A stretch of DNA of 64,000 bases from Phycisphaerales bacterium (GCA_029260265.1 JAJDDO010000019.1:310001-374000), one strand, 5' to 3'. Shown: positions 35,541 through 44,581, counted from the first letter of the stretch. The notes: generated from the sequence alone by a model not told the origin. Numbers and translations are program-made.

Positions 35541-36884
35541 CTATGGGCACCCGGCGTTGAACAGGTCAAGGTAGGCGAACACATCCTGAAGGTTGAATGT
35601 CCCGAACGGCTCAGCAAGATCCGCAGCCGCATCCGAACCGTTGAAAAGATCAAGATACGCAAACACATCTTGAAGATTCAGAATGTCATTGTCAACAAAG
35701 TCCGGCGGGGCGGGGCATGGGTCTACTGTCGGCGTGGCGACAAATATCCCAATGGTGCCATTCCGCAAGAACGCCTGAAAAGCAACCTGCCCGTTCTCAT
35801 TGAAGTCAATCACCCCGCTGGTAACCTGTTTACCGTTGAACCCGCCAAAGTCGAACCCGAGCGGGATCATCCCCAGATCGGTCTCGATCAGCTGATCAAA
35901 CTCGATAAGTTTCACCAAATCCGTGCCGTCGCCGATCCAGAGCGCGGTGGAATCATTGGCGATATCAGTCGCCCGGAACGCCACAAGCCCGTGAGAGTTG
36001 ACGACCGGCGGAAAGTTTGCAATCGAAGAGTTACTGATATCCGGATTCGTCCCGTCCGCGATAACCTTGGTCGTGATGCCGTCAGACCAGACCACTTCCC
36101 AAATAGAGTCCGCATCTCTGCGTGCGCTAAACGCGACATCGCCCGAATCGGCGATCGAAGTGGAGTTCACAAAGGCGTTCCACATCGCGCCGGTCTCGGC
36201 GATCGTGGTCGCCGACCCGTCGGCTTCCCACCGGACGATCCGCCTGCTCGCCCCGGTTTCTGGAATGGTGTTGCCCACCACCTGGCGAGCTTCATTCATC
36301 CGAGGCGTAAACAAAAACGAGTACTGCCCGTCAAAGGTATTGGAAAGCTGCACCGGTGTGCGCACGCCCGCAACAAACTCATCAATGATGTTCTTGTCCT
36401 CAGATCCAAAGTCCCCTCGATAACAGATCGCCCCGAGCGAATCCATTGTCATCCCGTTGAAGTTGCTGACACCTTCAGGGCCGCCCGGCGGGTAATCAAT
36501 AACGGTGTTGCCGCCGGTATCAATCACCAGCCCGCCGCTGTCTTCAATCGCGATCAAACCATTGCGGTGATCGTTCGAGACCGAGAACGCCGGGCCGTTT
36601 GGGCTGTTGACCGAGAAGATCACCGACCCGACACCACCAACACCATAAAAGAACCCCTCTGTAGCGCTCCCGGTGCCAAGCACCACCCGCGTCACCACCG
36701 AGCCGTCGCTATCAAGGCTGACATATTGCCCCGAAAGCGAACTCGGGAATGGGAGATTGAGCGGCACAATCCCCGGGTCCAGACTTGATCGCGCCTGGAT
36801 CTGAAAGGTCCAGCCCGTAGGAACCTGGGCCATCGCGACCGATGGCACAATCAAACCGAGATAGAGTACACACTTCGATTTCAT
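35541..36884 (-). CDS. Exported protein of unknown function with double dockerin-like C-terminus
   Basis: 447 residues. Signal peptide MKSKCVLYLGLIVPSVAMA. The body holds repeated phrases typical of a family of planctomycete and myxobacterial secreted propeller proteins: DGSVVTRVVLGTG, SGDVAFSARRDADSIWEVVW, NSHGLVAFRATDIANDSTAL and ENGQVAFQAFLRNGTIGIFV, each with a (D/N)xxGxVAFxA core about 50 residues apart. This suggests a seven-bladed fold; no activity assigned. The first loop of the module is unusual (DFVDNDILNLQD), the second degenerate, ending NAGCP. No strong ribosome site before 36884. Last gene of the cluster. Confidence 0.8.
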   Translation of the reverse strand: MKSKCVLYLGLIVPSVAMAQVPTGWTFQIQARSSLDPGIVPLNLPFPSSLSGQYVSLDSDGSVVTRVVLGTGSATEGFFYGVGGVGSVIFSVNSPNGPAFSVSNDHRNGLIAIEDSGGLVIDTGGNTVIDYPPGGPEGVSNFNGMTMDSLGAICYRGDFGSEDKNIIDEFVAGVRTPVQLSNTFDGQYSFLFTPRMNEARQVVGNTIPETGASRRIVRWEADGSATTIAETGAMWNAFVNSTSIADSGDVAFSARRDADSIWEVVWSDGITTKVIADGTNPDISNSSIANFPPVVNSHGLVAFRATDIANDSTALWIGDGTDLVKLIEFDQLIETDLGMIPLGFDFGGFNGKQVTSGVIDFNENGQVAFQAFLRNGTIGIFVATPTVDPCPAPPDFVDNDILNLQDVFAYLDLFNGSDAAADLAEPFGTFNLQDVFAYLDLFNAGCP

Positions 36885-37053
36885 ACAACCGACCCTTCAT
36901 CTTTGACCTGTCCGCAACCAAAGGCGGGCACACCAAGACTCTACCGGATTGTGTGTATCCAGATCCAATAAAAAGCAGGAAAGACTCGCACCAATCCTAC
37001 TCAAGCGGTGGGTGTACAAAAACAGAATCCACAGAGATTGCAACCCGTGACGC

Positions 37054-38595
37054 TTACGAGTTGATCACACGCCCCTCAGACGCCAGCGCGGCCTCGTGGA
37101 TCGCCTCGTGCATCGTCGGATGCGCATGCACCGTCGCGATAATCTCTTCGGTCGTGGCTTCAAGCCTGCGGGCGAGCGACATTTCCGCGATCAACTCGGT
37201 CGCACAATCGCCAAGGATGTGCGTGCCGAGGATCTCGCCGCGCGGCAGCCCGCGGATGATCTTCACAAACCCGTCCGTGTGCCGTGTAGCGATCGCTTTA
37301 CCCAGTGCGCTGTTGTTGAACACCCCGACATCATAGTCCACACCTTTTTTGAGCCCCTGCGCCTTGAGCGCCTGCTCGGTGTACCCAACACTGCCCACCT
37401 GCGGATGGCAATAGGTGCATCCCGGGATAACGGTGTAATCCATCGGGATCGGTTCATGCGCGAACTTGCCGTCTTTCCATGCAAAGCGTTCAACACACAG
37501 CACCGCTTCTTCGCCGGCAACATGCGCCAACCAAGGCGGGCCGATGACATCGCCGATCGCATAAATCCCGGGCAGGTTCGTCGCGTAATCCAGCGGCTTT
37601 GGATCACTCGGCGTATCCGAACTCAACGGCACATAATCAGTCTTGATATGCCCGCGCACCGTCTCAAGCCCGAGCGATTCATCAAACAACCCGTCGTAGC
37701 GTCCGCCGACACCGATCGCAAGAAGCACCTTGTCGCCCTCGATGACTTCTTTCTTGCTCGCGTCCGGCTTGCCGTCCTTGCCCATCGGCGCGACGGTCAC
37801 CTTGACGCCCTTGCCCTTGGTGTCGACATCCATCACGCCGGTCTTGACGCGGACATCGTACCCGTGTTTTTTATAGATCTTGGTCATCTCCTTGCCCACC
37901 TGCTCATCCTCAACAGGGACAAGCCGATCAAGCATCTCGATGATGGTGATCTTGGATCCGAAGTTCTTGTACACATAACCGAACTCCATACCGATCGCGC
38001 CGGCCCCGACGATGATCAGGTGCTCCGGCTTCTCTTTATTGTTCATCGCCTCGCGTGCGCCCCAGACCTTGTCGCCGTCAAACTTGGCGAATGGCAGATC
38101 GCGCGCAACCGCGCCGGTTGCGACGACAACCCGGTCACAGCTCACCGTCTCGCGGACCTTGTTGACCTTGACCGGCGAAGGCGTGAACTCTTCATTGAGA
38201 TCACAATCACGGATCTCGATCTCGCACTTCGGCCCCGCCTTGGTGATCTTGGCGTGCCCGTTGATGAACTCGATCTTGTTCTTCTTCATCAAGTACTCAA
38301 CACCCTTGTTGAGCTTGGACGCCACATCACGCGATCGCCCGATGACTTTGTCCCAGTCGAACTTCAACTCGCCGGTCGAGATCCCCCATTCTTCCTGCTC
38401 AGCAAGCTTCTCCATCAACTCGGCGTTGGAGATCAGGGCCTTGGATGGGATGCAACCCCAGTTGAGGCATACCCCACCCATTTTGGCCCGTTCGACCACA
38501 GCCACCTTGTACCCGAGCTGCGAAGCGCGGATCGCTCCGACATACCCGCCAGGTCCACCACCGATTACAACGACATCAAAGTGCTTATTGGCCAC
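37054..38595 (-). CDS. lpdA: Dihydrolipoyl dehydrogenase
   Basis: E3 subunit of pyruvate or 2-oxoglutarate dehydrogenase and glycine cleavage; reoxidises dihydrolipoamide with FAD and NAD+. 513 residues. FAD site VVIGGGPGGYVGAIRASQLG (8-27), redox disulfide C43-C48 in GGVCLNWGCIPSK, NAD site LIIVGAGAIGMEFGYVY, and the C-terminal active-site base in HAHPTMHEAIHEA. It is about 45 residues longer than usual, with extra charged segments around 150 and 250-270 (GKDGKPDASKKE). No E1 or E2 gene is nearby. Upstream is a divergent 350-base gap to recR. Confidence 0.95.
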   Translation of the reverse strand: MANKHFDVVVIGGGPGGYVGAIRASQLGYKVAVVERAKMGGVCLNWGCIPSKALISNAELMEKLAEQEEWGISTGELKFDWDKVIGRSRDVASKLNKGVEYLMKKNKIEFINGHAKITKAGPKCEIEIRDCDLNEEFTPSPVKVNKVRETVSCDRVVVATGAVARDLPFAKFDGDKVWGAREAMNNKEKPEHLIIVGAGAIGMEFGYVYKNFGSKITIIEMLDRLVPVEDEQVGKEMTKIYKKHGYDVRVKTGVMDVDTKGKGVKVTVAPMGKDGKPDASKKEVIEGDKVLLAIGVGGRYDGLFDESLGLETVRGHIKTDYVPLSSDTPSDPKPLDYATNLPGIYAIGDVIGPPWLAHVAGEEAVLCVERFAWKDGKFAHEPIPMDYTVIPGCTYCHPQVGSVGYTEQALKAQGLKKGVDYDVGVFNNSALGKAIATRHTDGFVKIIRGLPRGEILGTHILGDCATELIAEMSLARRLEATTEEIIATVHAHPTMHEAIHEAALASEGRVINS

Positions 38596-38948
38596 GCGTT
38601 GGGTCCTCTCGAAAAGGGCATTTCAGTCCCCAGAGCCATGATTTGCTCCGGGGCTGGGACTATAGGTATCCCGCCCGAGTTCGTCGCACGCCACCAAAAA
38701 CAACAGCAGCCCTGGGACCTACCTCTCTCCACAGAAGAGTCCCAAAGCTGCTATTGATGAGCAGCAAAAATACAGAGTTCTGCTCCCCGTTGCAACCGAA
38801 CATCGAGCCTCGCACACAAAAATCATCGAATCTTCGTGGGAAAACTACCCAGACCCCCAAATCCCCTCTTCGAGGCCCATCAACCCGAGCACAAACCACA
38901 ACCGCCAACCATCCAAGAACAGGATTCTGTGGATACCATCTCGAACAC
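38596..38948. other. 353-bp divergent gap between lpdA and recR
   Basis: Contains promoter space for both genes and a large imperfect hairpin at 38705-38752: AGCAGC with GCTGCT outside, GGGAC with GTCCC inside, loop of about 20 bases. It has no T run, so it is not a simple terminator. The recR frame is open through this gap but not protein-like. I looked for the SRP RNA core (often near recR) and did not find it. Confidence 0.4.
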
Positions 38949-39590
38949 ATGCCGAATCCACGCCAGAGCTCGAACGCCTACCCACCCCCGATGCGGGCCT
39001 TAATCGAAGAACTGGGCAAAATGCCCGGCATCGGCGCTCGATCCGCCGAGCGCCTTGCCTTCTATATCCTCAAAGCAGAGAAACCAGAAGCGATGAAAAT
39101 CGCTGAAGCAATCGCAGCGGTCAAAGAAACCCTTCGCCATTGCGATTCCTGCTTCAACCTCTCCGACACACGCCGGTGCGCCCTGTGCAGCGATCCGGGG
39201 CGAAACCACACGCAGGTGCTCGTCGTAGAACAACCCAAAGACCTCATCGCACTCGAACTCACCGGGATGTATAAAGGTCTGTACCATGTGCTGATGGGCA
39301 GACTCTCCCCACTCGACGGGATCGGCCCGGGCGATCTCACCATCTCCCACCTGCTCGCCCGGATTGACAACGAGCCTGCGGACGATCGCCCGATGGTCAA
39401 AGAGGTGATTCTCGGGCTGAACCCAACTGTCGAAGGCGATGGCACTGCCCTGTACCTCGCCGACGAGTTGCGGAGTCGGCGTGTAGTGGTCAGCCGGCTT
39501 GCGCGAGGGCTGCCCACCGGGGGGATGCTCGAATACGCCAATAAAGCGGTCTTGGCCGACGCAATTCAAGGCAGGCAATCGGTCGAATAG
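38949..39590 (+). CDS. recR: Recombination mediator RecR
   Basis: 213 residues. RecR works with RecO (and RecF) to load RecA onto gapped DNA. N-terminal helix-hairpin-helix LGKMPGIGARSAERLAFYIL, C4 zinc motif with C65, C68, C77 and C80, then the Toprim domain starting VLVVEQPKDLIALE, and RGLPTGGMLEYANKAVLADA at the end, all classic. The ATG at 38949 fits the usual length. dnaX, its common neighbour, is not here. Followed after 102 bases by rpoN. Confidence 0.96.
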   Translation: MPNPRQSSNAYPPPMRALIEELGKMPGIGARSAERLAFYILKAEKPEAMKIAEAIAAVKETLRHCDSCFNLSDTRRCALCSDPGRNHTQVLVVEQPKDLIALELTGMYKGLYHVLMGRLSPLDGIGPGDLTISHLLARIDNEPADDRPMVKEVILGLNPTVEGDGTALYLADELRSRRVVVSRLARGLPTGGMLEYANKAVLADAIQGRQSVE

Positions 39591-39692
39591 CCGAAGAACA
39601 ATCTCGCAGGTGGTTTGATCCGGATGCTGATAGAATGCACCTTGGAGTAGGCAAGGAATCCTACCAAACCGCCGACGGATCGGATGCTGTGT

Positions 39693-41240
39693 ATGCGCTT
39701 TGAGACCTCACAACACATGAAGCTCGGTCAGCAGATGAAGCTGACACCCAGGATGATCCAGTCGATGGAGATCCTGCAGATGCCGCTGGCAGAACTCCGC
39801 GAGCGCATCGAGCAAGAGCTCGAATCCAATCCGACGCTCGAGATCACCGAGATCGACCCCGAATCACGCCAATCATCTGAATCCGAAGAAAGCCTCGCCT
39901 CGTCCGACGAGCTCAATATCTCCGAGGACGGCGCCTCGGACTTTGCCCGCCTCGATGAATACTCCGCAACCAACCCAGATGCCGTCGAGAACACTTTCGA
40001 CGCCCGCACCAAATCAACCGATTACGCCGACCGTGCCCCGCGTGCCGCTAGCTCAGGCGACCGGGATGCCAAAATGGACGCGATGTCCCAGGCACCCGCA
40101 CGATCGGCATCGCTGATCGAACAACTCCTCGATCAGTGGGCACTCTCCAGCGTCGACGACCGCATCCGCGTGCTCGGCGAGGTCATCATCTCCAGCCTCG
40201 ATGACGACGGATACCTCCGCACCGAGATCGAACAAATCGCAGATCGTGCCCCCCAGTCGGTCAAAGAAATCGAGCCCACCGAAACCGACTGGGAGTTTAC
40301 TATCCAGGCCATCCAACTCCTGCTCGAACCCGTCGGCGTCGGCGCCCGCGACGCCCGCGAGTGCCTGCTGATCCAGATCGACGCGCTCGCCGACAGGGCC
40401 GGCGATGATGACGAGACCGATATCGACTCCGAAGCACTGGCGATCGCGAGAAAACTCGTCGCCGAGTTTTTCGAAGAGTTGATCAAGAACAAGCTCCCAA
40501 AGATCGCCGCGGGCTCAGGGCTCGGGCTTGACCAAATCAACACCGGGATCGACACGCTCCGCCGGCTCAGCCTCGCGCCCGCGCGCCGCCTTGTCGACGA
40601 TGCCCCCCGCGCAATCTCGCCCGACGCGGTGGTTGAATACGACGAAGACGACGATCGATACCTGGCCTACCTCACCGATGGGCGCCTGCCCGATGTGCAG
40701 ATCAACCGCGAGTACGCCAAGATGGCAACCGATAAAGCGGTGCCCAAAGACGACCGGTCATTCCTCCGCAAAAACCTGTCAAACGCCCAATGGCTTATTG
40801 ACGCGGTGGGGCAGCGCCGCCACACGCTGCTCAGGGTGATCAACGCCGTGATCGACGAGCAACGCGACTACTTCGACTTTGGCCCCGAAGCACTCAAGCC
40901 GCTGCCCATGAAAACCATATCCGACCGGCTCGGCATCCATGTCGCGACGGTCTCCCGCGCGGTCTCCGAAAAATACCTGATGACCCCGCGAGGGATCGTG
41001 CCGCTCAGAAGCTTCTTCTCCGGCGGGCTCTCAACCGAATCCGGAGAAGATGTCAGCGCCAACGCCGTGCGAGCCGCAATCGAGGACCTGATCGAATCCG
41101 AAGACAAAGCCAAGCCGCTCAGCGACGAGGCAATGGTGCGTGCACTCAAAGAACGCGGCATCGAGATCGCCCGCCGAACCGTCGCCAAATACCGCGACCA
41201 ACTCAAAATCCCAACCGCCCGGATGCGCAAGCAGTTCTAG
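39693..41240 (+). CDS. rpoN: RNA polymerase sigma-54 factor
   Basis: 515 residues. Region I is GQQMKLTPRMIQSMEILQMP with LRERIEQELESNPTLE, the activator-interacting part. An acidic region II spans about 50-130. The core-binding and DNA-binding domains include FDFGPEALKPLPMKTISDRL, the helix-turn-helix region GIHVATVSRAVSEKYLMTPR, and the RpoN box RRTVAKYRDQLKIPTARMRK near the C-terminus (usual ARRTVAKYRE; here D for E). It needs enhancer-binding AAA+ activators, none of which is in the window. Start is 39693 or 39684; both lack a strong ribosome site. The presence of sigma-54 means -24/-12 promoters exist in this genome. Confidence 0.95.
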   Translation: MRFETSQHMKLGQQMKLTPRMIQSMEILQMPLAELRERIEQELESNPTLEITEIDPESRQSSESEESLASSDELNISEDGASDFARLDEYSATNPDAVENTFDARTKSTDYADRAPRAASSGDRDAKMDAMSQAPARSASLIEQLLDQWALSSVDDRIRVLGEVIISSLDDDGYLRTEIEQIADRAPQSVKEIEPTETDWEFTIQAIQLLLEPVGVGARDARECLLIQIDALADRAGDDDETDIDSEALAIARKLVAEFFEELIKNKLPKIAAGSGLGLDQINTGIDTLRRLSLAPARRLVDDAPRAISPDAVVEYDEDDDRYLAYLTDGRLPDVQINREYAKMATDKAVPKDDRSFLRKNLSNAQWLIDAVGQRRHTLLRVINAVIDEQRDYFDFGPEALKPLPMKTISDRLGIHVATVSRAVSEKYLMTPRGIVPLRSFFSGGLSTESGEDVSANAVRAAIEDLIESEDKAKPLSDEAMVRALKERGIEIARRTVAKYRDQLKIPTARMRKQF

Positions 41241-41388
41241 AGTATTCTCGAACCATCGAATCCGATGCCGCAACTCGCCGTACTTGGCGCAGTCATGTCA
41301 TAGAGAACCGAGCACTCACAGCATCACTGTGCACGCCGCTGACCAATGGCATCATGTGTTTGAATCTCAGGCGATTGATGAGCACACG

Positions 41389-43257
41389 CTAGCTGTTCCC
41401 CGCCAGCTTGCGCACCGTGAAGTCAAAGTTGCGTGTCAGCGCCGAGCGCACGCCATACACGATGCCGATGTACACCGCCGCAGCGACGACGGCTCCGATC
41501 GCCATCGCAATACGCGCAACCGCCAGCCCGCTCGTTCCCTGGTCGACCGTTTCTTGCAGCCGTGTCGTTGGCGCGATCGTCGCATCGAGCAAACTCGCCG
41601 GGCTCAATGAAACCAGCGCCGGACCCACGGTTGGCATGTCAGAGCCTGATGCCCACCCGCACAGCCCAAGTATTCCAGATGCGATGCCCACAATCGCGAC
41701 CGTGCCAACCACGCTGCTCAAAGTGCCCTTGGATTTGAGCGACCAGTGCAACCCGATCATCACGCAGAACGCAATAAACGGAATCAACACCACCGCCGCA
41801 AGCAGGCCCGCCTCGGGCAAGACCGCAGGCACGCTCACGCTCACCCCGTTCGGCATTGGGTATTGGAACGAAGCAGCAGGGTTGCCAAGCCCGCCGACAA
41901 GCGAATACAACCCCGCGATACCGACCGTAAAGATCGGGATCGCAATCAGCGGCAGCAGGTAGCTCACCAGCCCGCGAAGCTTGCCCGCAAGGTACATCCC
42001 GGGGGTGATGGGGGTGGTCAAGATCAGGTCGAGCGTGCCGTCCTCGCGTTCGCCGCTGATCGCCGTCGCCGCCATGTTGATCCCGATCAAGGCGATGACA
42101 AAGACCTCCGTGAACACAACAGAGCGGATAATGAATTGGTAGTCAGTCCGGCTGATCGCGCCGGTATGAAACAAGATCACAATTGCGATCGCGGCCAACG
42201 CACCAAGCCCGATGAACGACCATCGAGCGAGGATCCGCCCAAAGGTCGCGTTGCGAGAGGCAGCCTCTCGCCAAGCGATCGGGTTGGCCCAGACTGATCG
42301 CGGAGCGCGGTGCTCCTCATCCGCGCCGGGCAGCCCGAGCATCTTTCGGTACCACGGGCGCTTGGCGGTGCGTTGCTCGGTGATCTGGCGAAGCCCGCCA
42401 GAGCGGACGGTGAGCGTGCTTGCAAGCACAAGGATCGTGCTCAGTGATAAACTGCCAAGGTTCCACGCCAGCGCGGGGCGTTCAAGAATGAGGGCCTTGA
42501 GCCCAGAGTACGAACCGGCGGTGACTGCGGGATACGCCGTTGGGCTGAGCAGCGACCGCAGGGCCAGAAACGGGTTGCACGCCGTGATCCATGTCACGCC
42601 AGACCCATTCACCCCCGCGCCAAGCCCGCGGAGCCGGAGCCAAGCGTCGATCGCGATGGTGATCGCGAGGTAGCTGACGACGGATATATAAAAGGCAAAA
42701 ACCGCTCGCTGCCCCACAAGCCGAGAAACAGACAGCGAGATCGCCAACGCCCCAACAAGAACCGCCGCCCCCGCCGCCACAAGGTAGCTATTGATAATCG
42801 AGCTGCCCGGAACACCACCAAAGAACTGGGTGAGGGCGAACAAAGGCAGCGAAGCAAAGAGCAACGCAAGCACAAAGAACAACCTGCCGAGCAGGTTCCC
42901 GAGCACGATCTCAAGCCGACTCATAGGCGTGGTGAGCAGAATATCCCAAGTCTTGGGGTTGGCCTCTTGGGCAATCGCACCCGCCATAAACACCGGTGCA
43001 AGGATACAGATCAAGGCGACCTGAAGATAGGCAATCCAGGCAAAGCTGGTCGCGCCAGACGAAGCCAGTTCGCGATAGCTCACCGCACCCGCAGAGGTAT
43101 TGCCAAGCATAATCCAGAGCAGGACCAAGATAAGCACCGCGAGGTACGCCGAGCGGACATAAAGGTGCTTCTTGCGTCTGGACGCATTCTGGACAAGCCG
43201 AACCGCGATGGGGTTGGACGGGCCGAGCCGCAAGAGCCAACGAAAGATAATGGGCAT
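41389..43257 (-). CDS. ABC transporter permease, ABC-2 type (GldF/NosY-like)
   Basis: 622-residue membrane protein with about 12 spans in two halves. The first half has FMAGAIAQEANPKTWDILLT and PMSRLEIVLGNLLGRLFFVL; the second has AISGEREDGTLDLILTTPIT and PGMYLAGKLRGLVSYLLPLI. The repeated motif is the E(R/A)(E/N)xx(T/W)(L/D)xLLxTP(M/I)xxxxxxxGKLxG of ABC-2 permeases. The halves are joined by a cytoplasmic stretch around residues 310-350. The ATPase subunit is not next to it; the neighbours are rpoN (convergent) and the duplicated PPC-like genes (divergent). Substrate unknown. The ATG at 43257 (MPIIFRWL) is preferred over 43299. Confidence 0.85.
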   Translation of the reverse strand: MPIIFRWLLRLGPSNPIAVRLVQNASRRKKHLYVRSAYLAVLILVLLWIMLGNTSAGAVSYRELASSGATSFAWIAYLQVALICILAPVFMAGAIAQEANPKTWDILLTTPMSRLEIVLGNLLGRLFFVLALLFASLPLFALTQFFGGVPGSSIINSYLVAAGAAVLVGALAISLSVSRLVGQRAVFAFYISVVSYLAITIAIDAWLRLRGLGAGVNGSGVTWITACNPFLALRSLLSPTAYPAVTAGSYSGLKALILERPALAWNLGSLSLSTILVLASTLTVRSGGLRQITEQRTAKRPWYRKMLGLPGADEEHRAPRSVWANPIAWREAASRNATFGRILARWSFIGLGALAAIAIVILFHTGAISRTDYQFIIRSVVFTEVFVIALIGINMAATAISGEREDGTLDLILTTPITPGMYLAGKLRGLVSYLLPLIAIPIFTVGIAGLYSLVGGLGNPAASFQYPMPNGVSVSVPAVLPEAGLLAAVVLIPFIAFCVMIGLHWSLKSKGTLSSVVGTVAIVGIASGILGLCGWASGSDMPTVGPALVSLSPASLLDATIAPTTRLQETVDQGTSGLAVARIAMAIGAVVAAAVYIGIVYGVRSALTRNFDFTVRKLAGNS

Positions 43258-43691
43258 GGGCAGAGTATATCGGTGTGTGCAAGAAAAAAGGACGCCCAAA
43301 CCGAGCCGATCATCGTTCCATACCGATCACCCCACCCGCTTGCGGGGCGTGCGAGACGGCGAATATTCCATATCCTCACGCTGCGGATTCTGTCGCCTGA
43401 ATCGATTTTGCTTCCAGACCAGCAAATGTTCGAGATTTTTATTCTGAATTCGACTTGCACCGAAATCCTCGGTTGAACCGACAATTTGGAGCGTTGCACA
43501 GAGATAACCATAAAATTATCGGACTAAGCGCCGCCAGCTCGAACCGGGTTCAGGTTATTGGATCAAAAAATGACCCACTTTCTAAGCAATTGGCTGGCAA
43601 AGAGATAGATGCGATGTACTTTCCAGCCAGATTGACCAGATGGCTGTTTCATCGGTCGACGACATTCTCGGAAAAAATGGGAGATTACAAA
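43258..43691. other. 434-bp divergent gap upstream of the first PPC-like gene
   Basis: AT-richer than the surrounding genes. The last 105 bases (43587-43691) align with the region upstream of the second copy and hold its control region. The rest (43258-43586) shows no gene; a short hairpin CCCGCTTGCGGGG lies near 43330. Confidence 0.5.
43587..43650 (+). promoter_or_regulatory. Conserved upstream control block, copy 1
   Basis: CAATTGGCT (43587-43595), TGTACTTTCC (43615-43624) and TGGCTGTTTC (43641-43650) recur in the same order and at the same distances before the second gene copy (44478-44543). Distance from the first motif to the start codon is 105 bases here and 104 there. The conserved part between the two genes, which otherwise differ, marks promoter and leader. 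TACTTT may be the -10. Confidence 0.5.
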
Positions 43692-44198
43692 ATGAAAACT
43701 GCTGCATCACTTATCGCTGTTCTTGGACTCGCAACCGCTGCCAACGCTGGTGGAAGCCTCTCGGCTCTCTCCATCGGTACCCTCAGCGGTGGCGATTCCG
43801 TCTCGGGTTCAACCATCGGTGCTTCCGATGACCTCGCTGGCGCTGATGGCTTCGTCCTCGGCGGCACATGGACCGGCGGCGACGATGTGTACTCGCTCGA
43901 CTGGGCTGGTGGCGATCTCGTCGCAACCTTGGACTTCATCACCGCTAACGGCGACATCGACCTCTATGTCTGGGGCGATGACGGCGCAACCGTCCTCCTC
44001 GGCTCGTCCGAAGGCACCGGCGACCAGGAAGTCGTTGAAGTCCTCGGCCTCGCTGCTGGCAAGTACTTCATCATGGTTGACGGCTGGTTGGGCGACGAAA
44101 ACCGCTACGACCTCTCGGTCAACGGCATTCCTTCACCTGCTTCGGCAGCACTGCTCGGCCTCGGTGGCCTCGTTGCTACCCGTCGTCGTCGTGCATAA
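43692..44198 (+). CDS. Small exported PPC-like protein with PEP-CTERM-like tail, copy 1
   Basis: 168 residues. Signal peptide KTAASLIAVLGLATAANAG. Residues about 45-145 resemble a bacterial pre-peptidase C-terminal (PPC) beta-sandwich: DDVYSLDWAGGDLVATLDF, NGDIDLYVWGDDGATVLLGS (DxDLY core) and LAAGKYFIMVDGWLGDENRY (aGxYyxxVdG). The end IPSPASAALLGLGG followed by RRRR has the Pro-containing motif, hydrophobic span and Arg cluster of PEP-CTERM-like sorting tails. The protein is likely exported, then anchored or processed by an exosortase-like enzyme not seen here. 88% identical to the second copy (20 differences in 168, counted by eye). Followed by a strong terminator, so a monocistronic unit. 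Confidence 0.85.
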   Translation: MKTAASLIAVLGLATAANAGGSLSALSIGTLSGGDSVSGSTIGASDDLAGADGFVLGGTWTGGDDVYSLDWAGGDLVATLDFITANGDIDLYVWGDDGATVLLGSSEGTGDQEVVEVLGLAAGKYFIMVDGWLGDENRYDLSVNGIPSPASAALLGLGGLVATRRRRA

Positions 44199-44256
44199 TC
44201 AAGCCCCGGCTTGAACAAGCACTCCGATTACGGAGTACAGATTCGCAAGAATCAAC

Positions 44257-44293
44257 GCACAGCACCCTCAAGTAGGGTGCTGTGCTCTTTTTT
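44257..44293 (+). terminator. Rho-independent terminator of PPC-like copy 1
   Basis: Perfect 12-bp stem (GCACAGCACCCT at 44257-44268, AGGGTGCTGTGC at 44274-44285), loop CAAGT, then TCTTTTTTT. The 60 bases before it are also conserved in copy 2. Confidence 0.92.
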
Positions 44294-44477
44294 GCCCTTC
44301 CACCACATTCAGGGTGCAGAGCAAGGGTGCCCCAGGTCCAAATTCAATGAACAGGACAATAACTCGAAAAACCCCCCAAACTCACAAAATGCCGTGTTCG
44401 ACGAGAACATTGTCCGAAAACCAACAGTGTTTTATCGGAATGCCAACGGAATTGGAGTTTTTTTAAGAATTCAGAAC

Positions 44478-44543
44478 CAATTGGCTTGAAACGACCTACG
44501 CGCCTGGTGTATTCTCCGCCTGAACAAATCAGTTGGCTGTTTC
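44478..44543 (+). promoter_or_regulatory. Conserved upstream control block and candidate promoter, copy 2
   Basis: CAATTGGCT (44478-44486), TGTATTCTCC (44508-44517) and TGGCTGTTTC (44534-44543) match the block before copy 1. Here a sigma-70-like pair can be read as TTGAAA (44486-44491), 18 bases, TATTCT (44510-44515). The -35 is not conserved in copy 1, so the promoter type is uncertain. Confidence 0.5.
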
Positions 44544-44581
44544 TTCTGATATTCAGAAAATAAACGAAAGAGAGATTTACC

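Larger units (their letters stand above)
44199..44581. other. Spacer between the two duplicated genes
   Basis: Holds the terminator of copy 1 (44257-44293), an unmatched stretch of about 180 bases that is AT-rich and shows no gene, and the control block of copy 2 (44478-44543). Confidence 0.6.

Noticed and set aside
24900..35715. Regularly recurring similar DNA blocks, at first sight like a CRISPR or tandem repeat array.
   Set aside because: They are protein-coding: each pair encodes the LNLQDVFAYL module at the end of a separate gene, with degenerate third positions and no uniform spacers.
24885..38757. Very long plus-strand open frames opposite the exported-protein genes and lpdA (up to about 590 codons).
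   Set aside because: They mirror the minus-strand genes, lack signal peptides or family motifs, and arise from GC-rich codon bias. The minus-strand proteins have clear domains, ribosome sites and terminators.
38596..38948. Possible SRP RNA or other structured RNA near recR.
   Set aside because: The conserved SRP core sequence is absent; only an unexplained hairpin remains, reported as part of the gap.
43587..43640. Sigma-54 promoter before the duplicated gene (GG...GC pattern around TGGCAAAGAG).
   Set aside because: The distance between the GG and GC dinucleotides does not fit the -24/-12 rule, and the pattern is not kept in copy 2.
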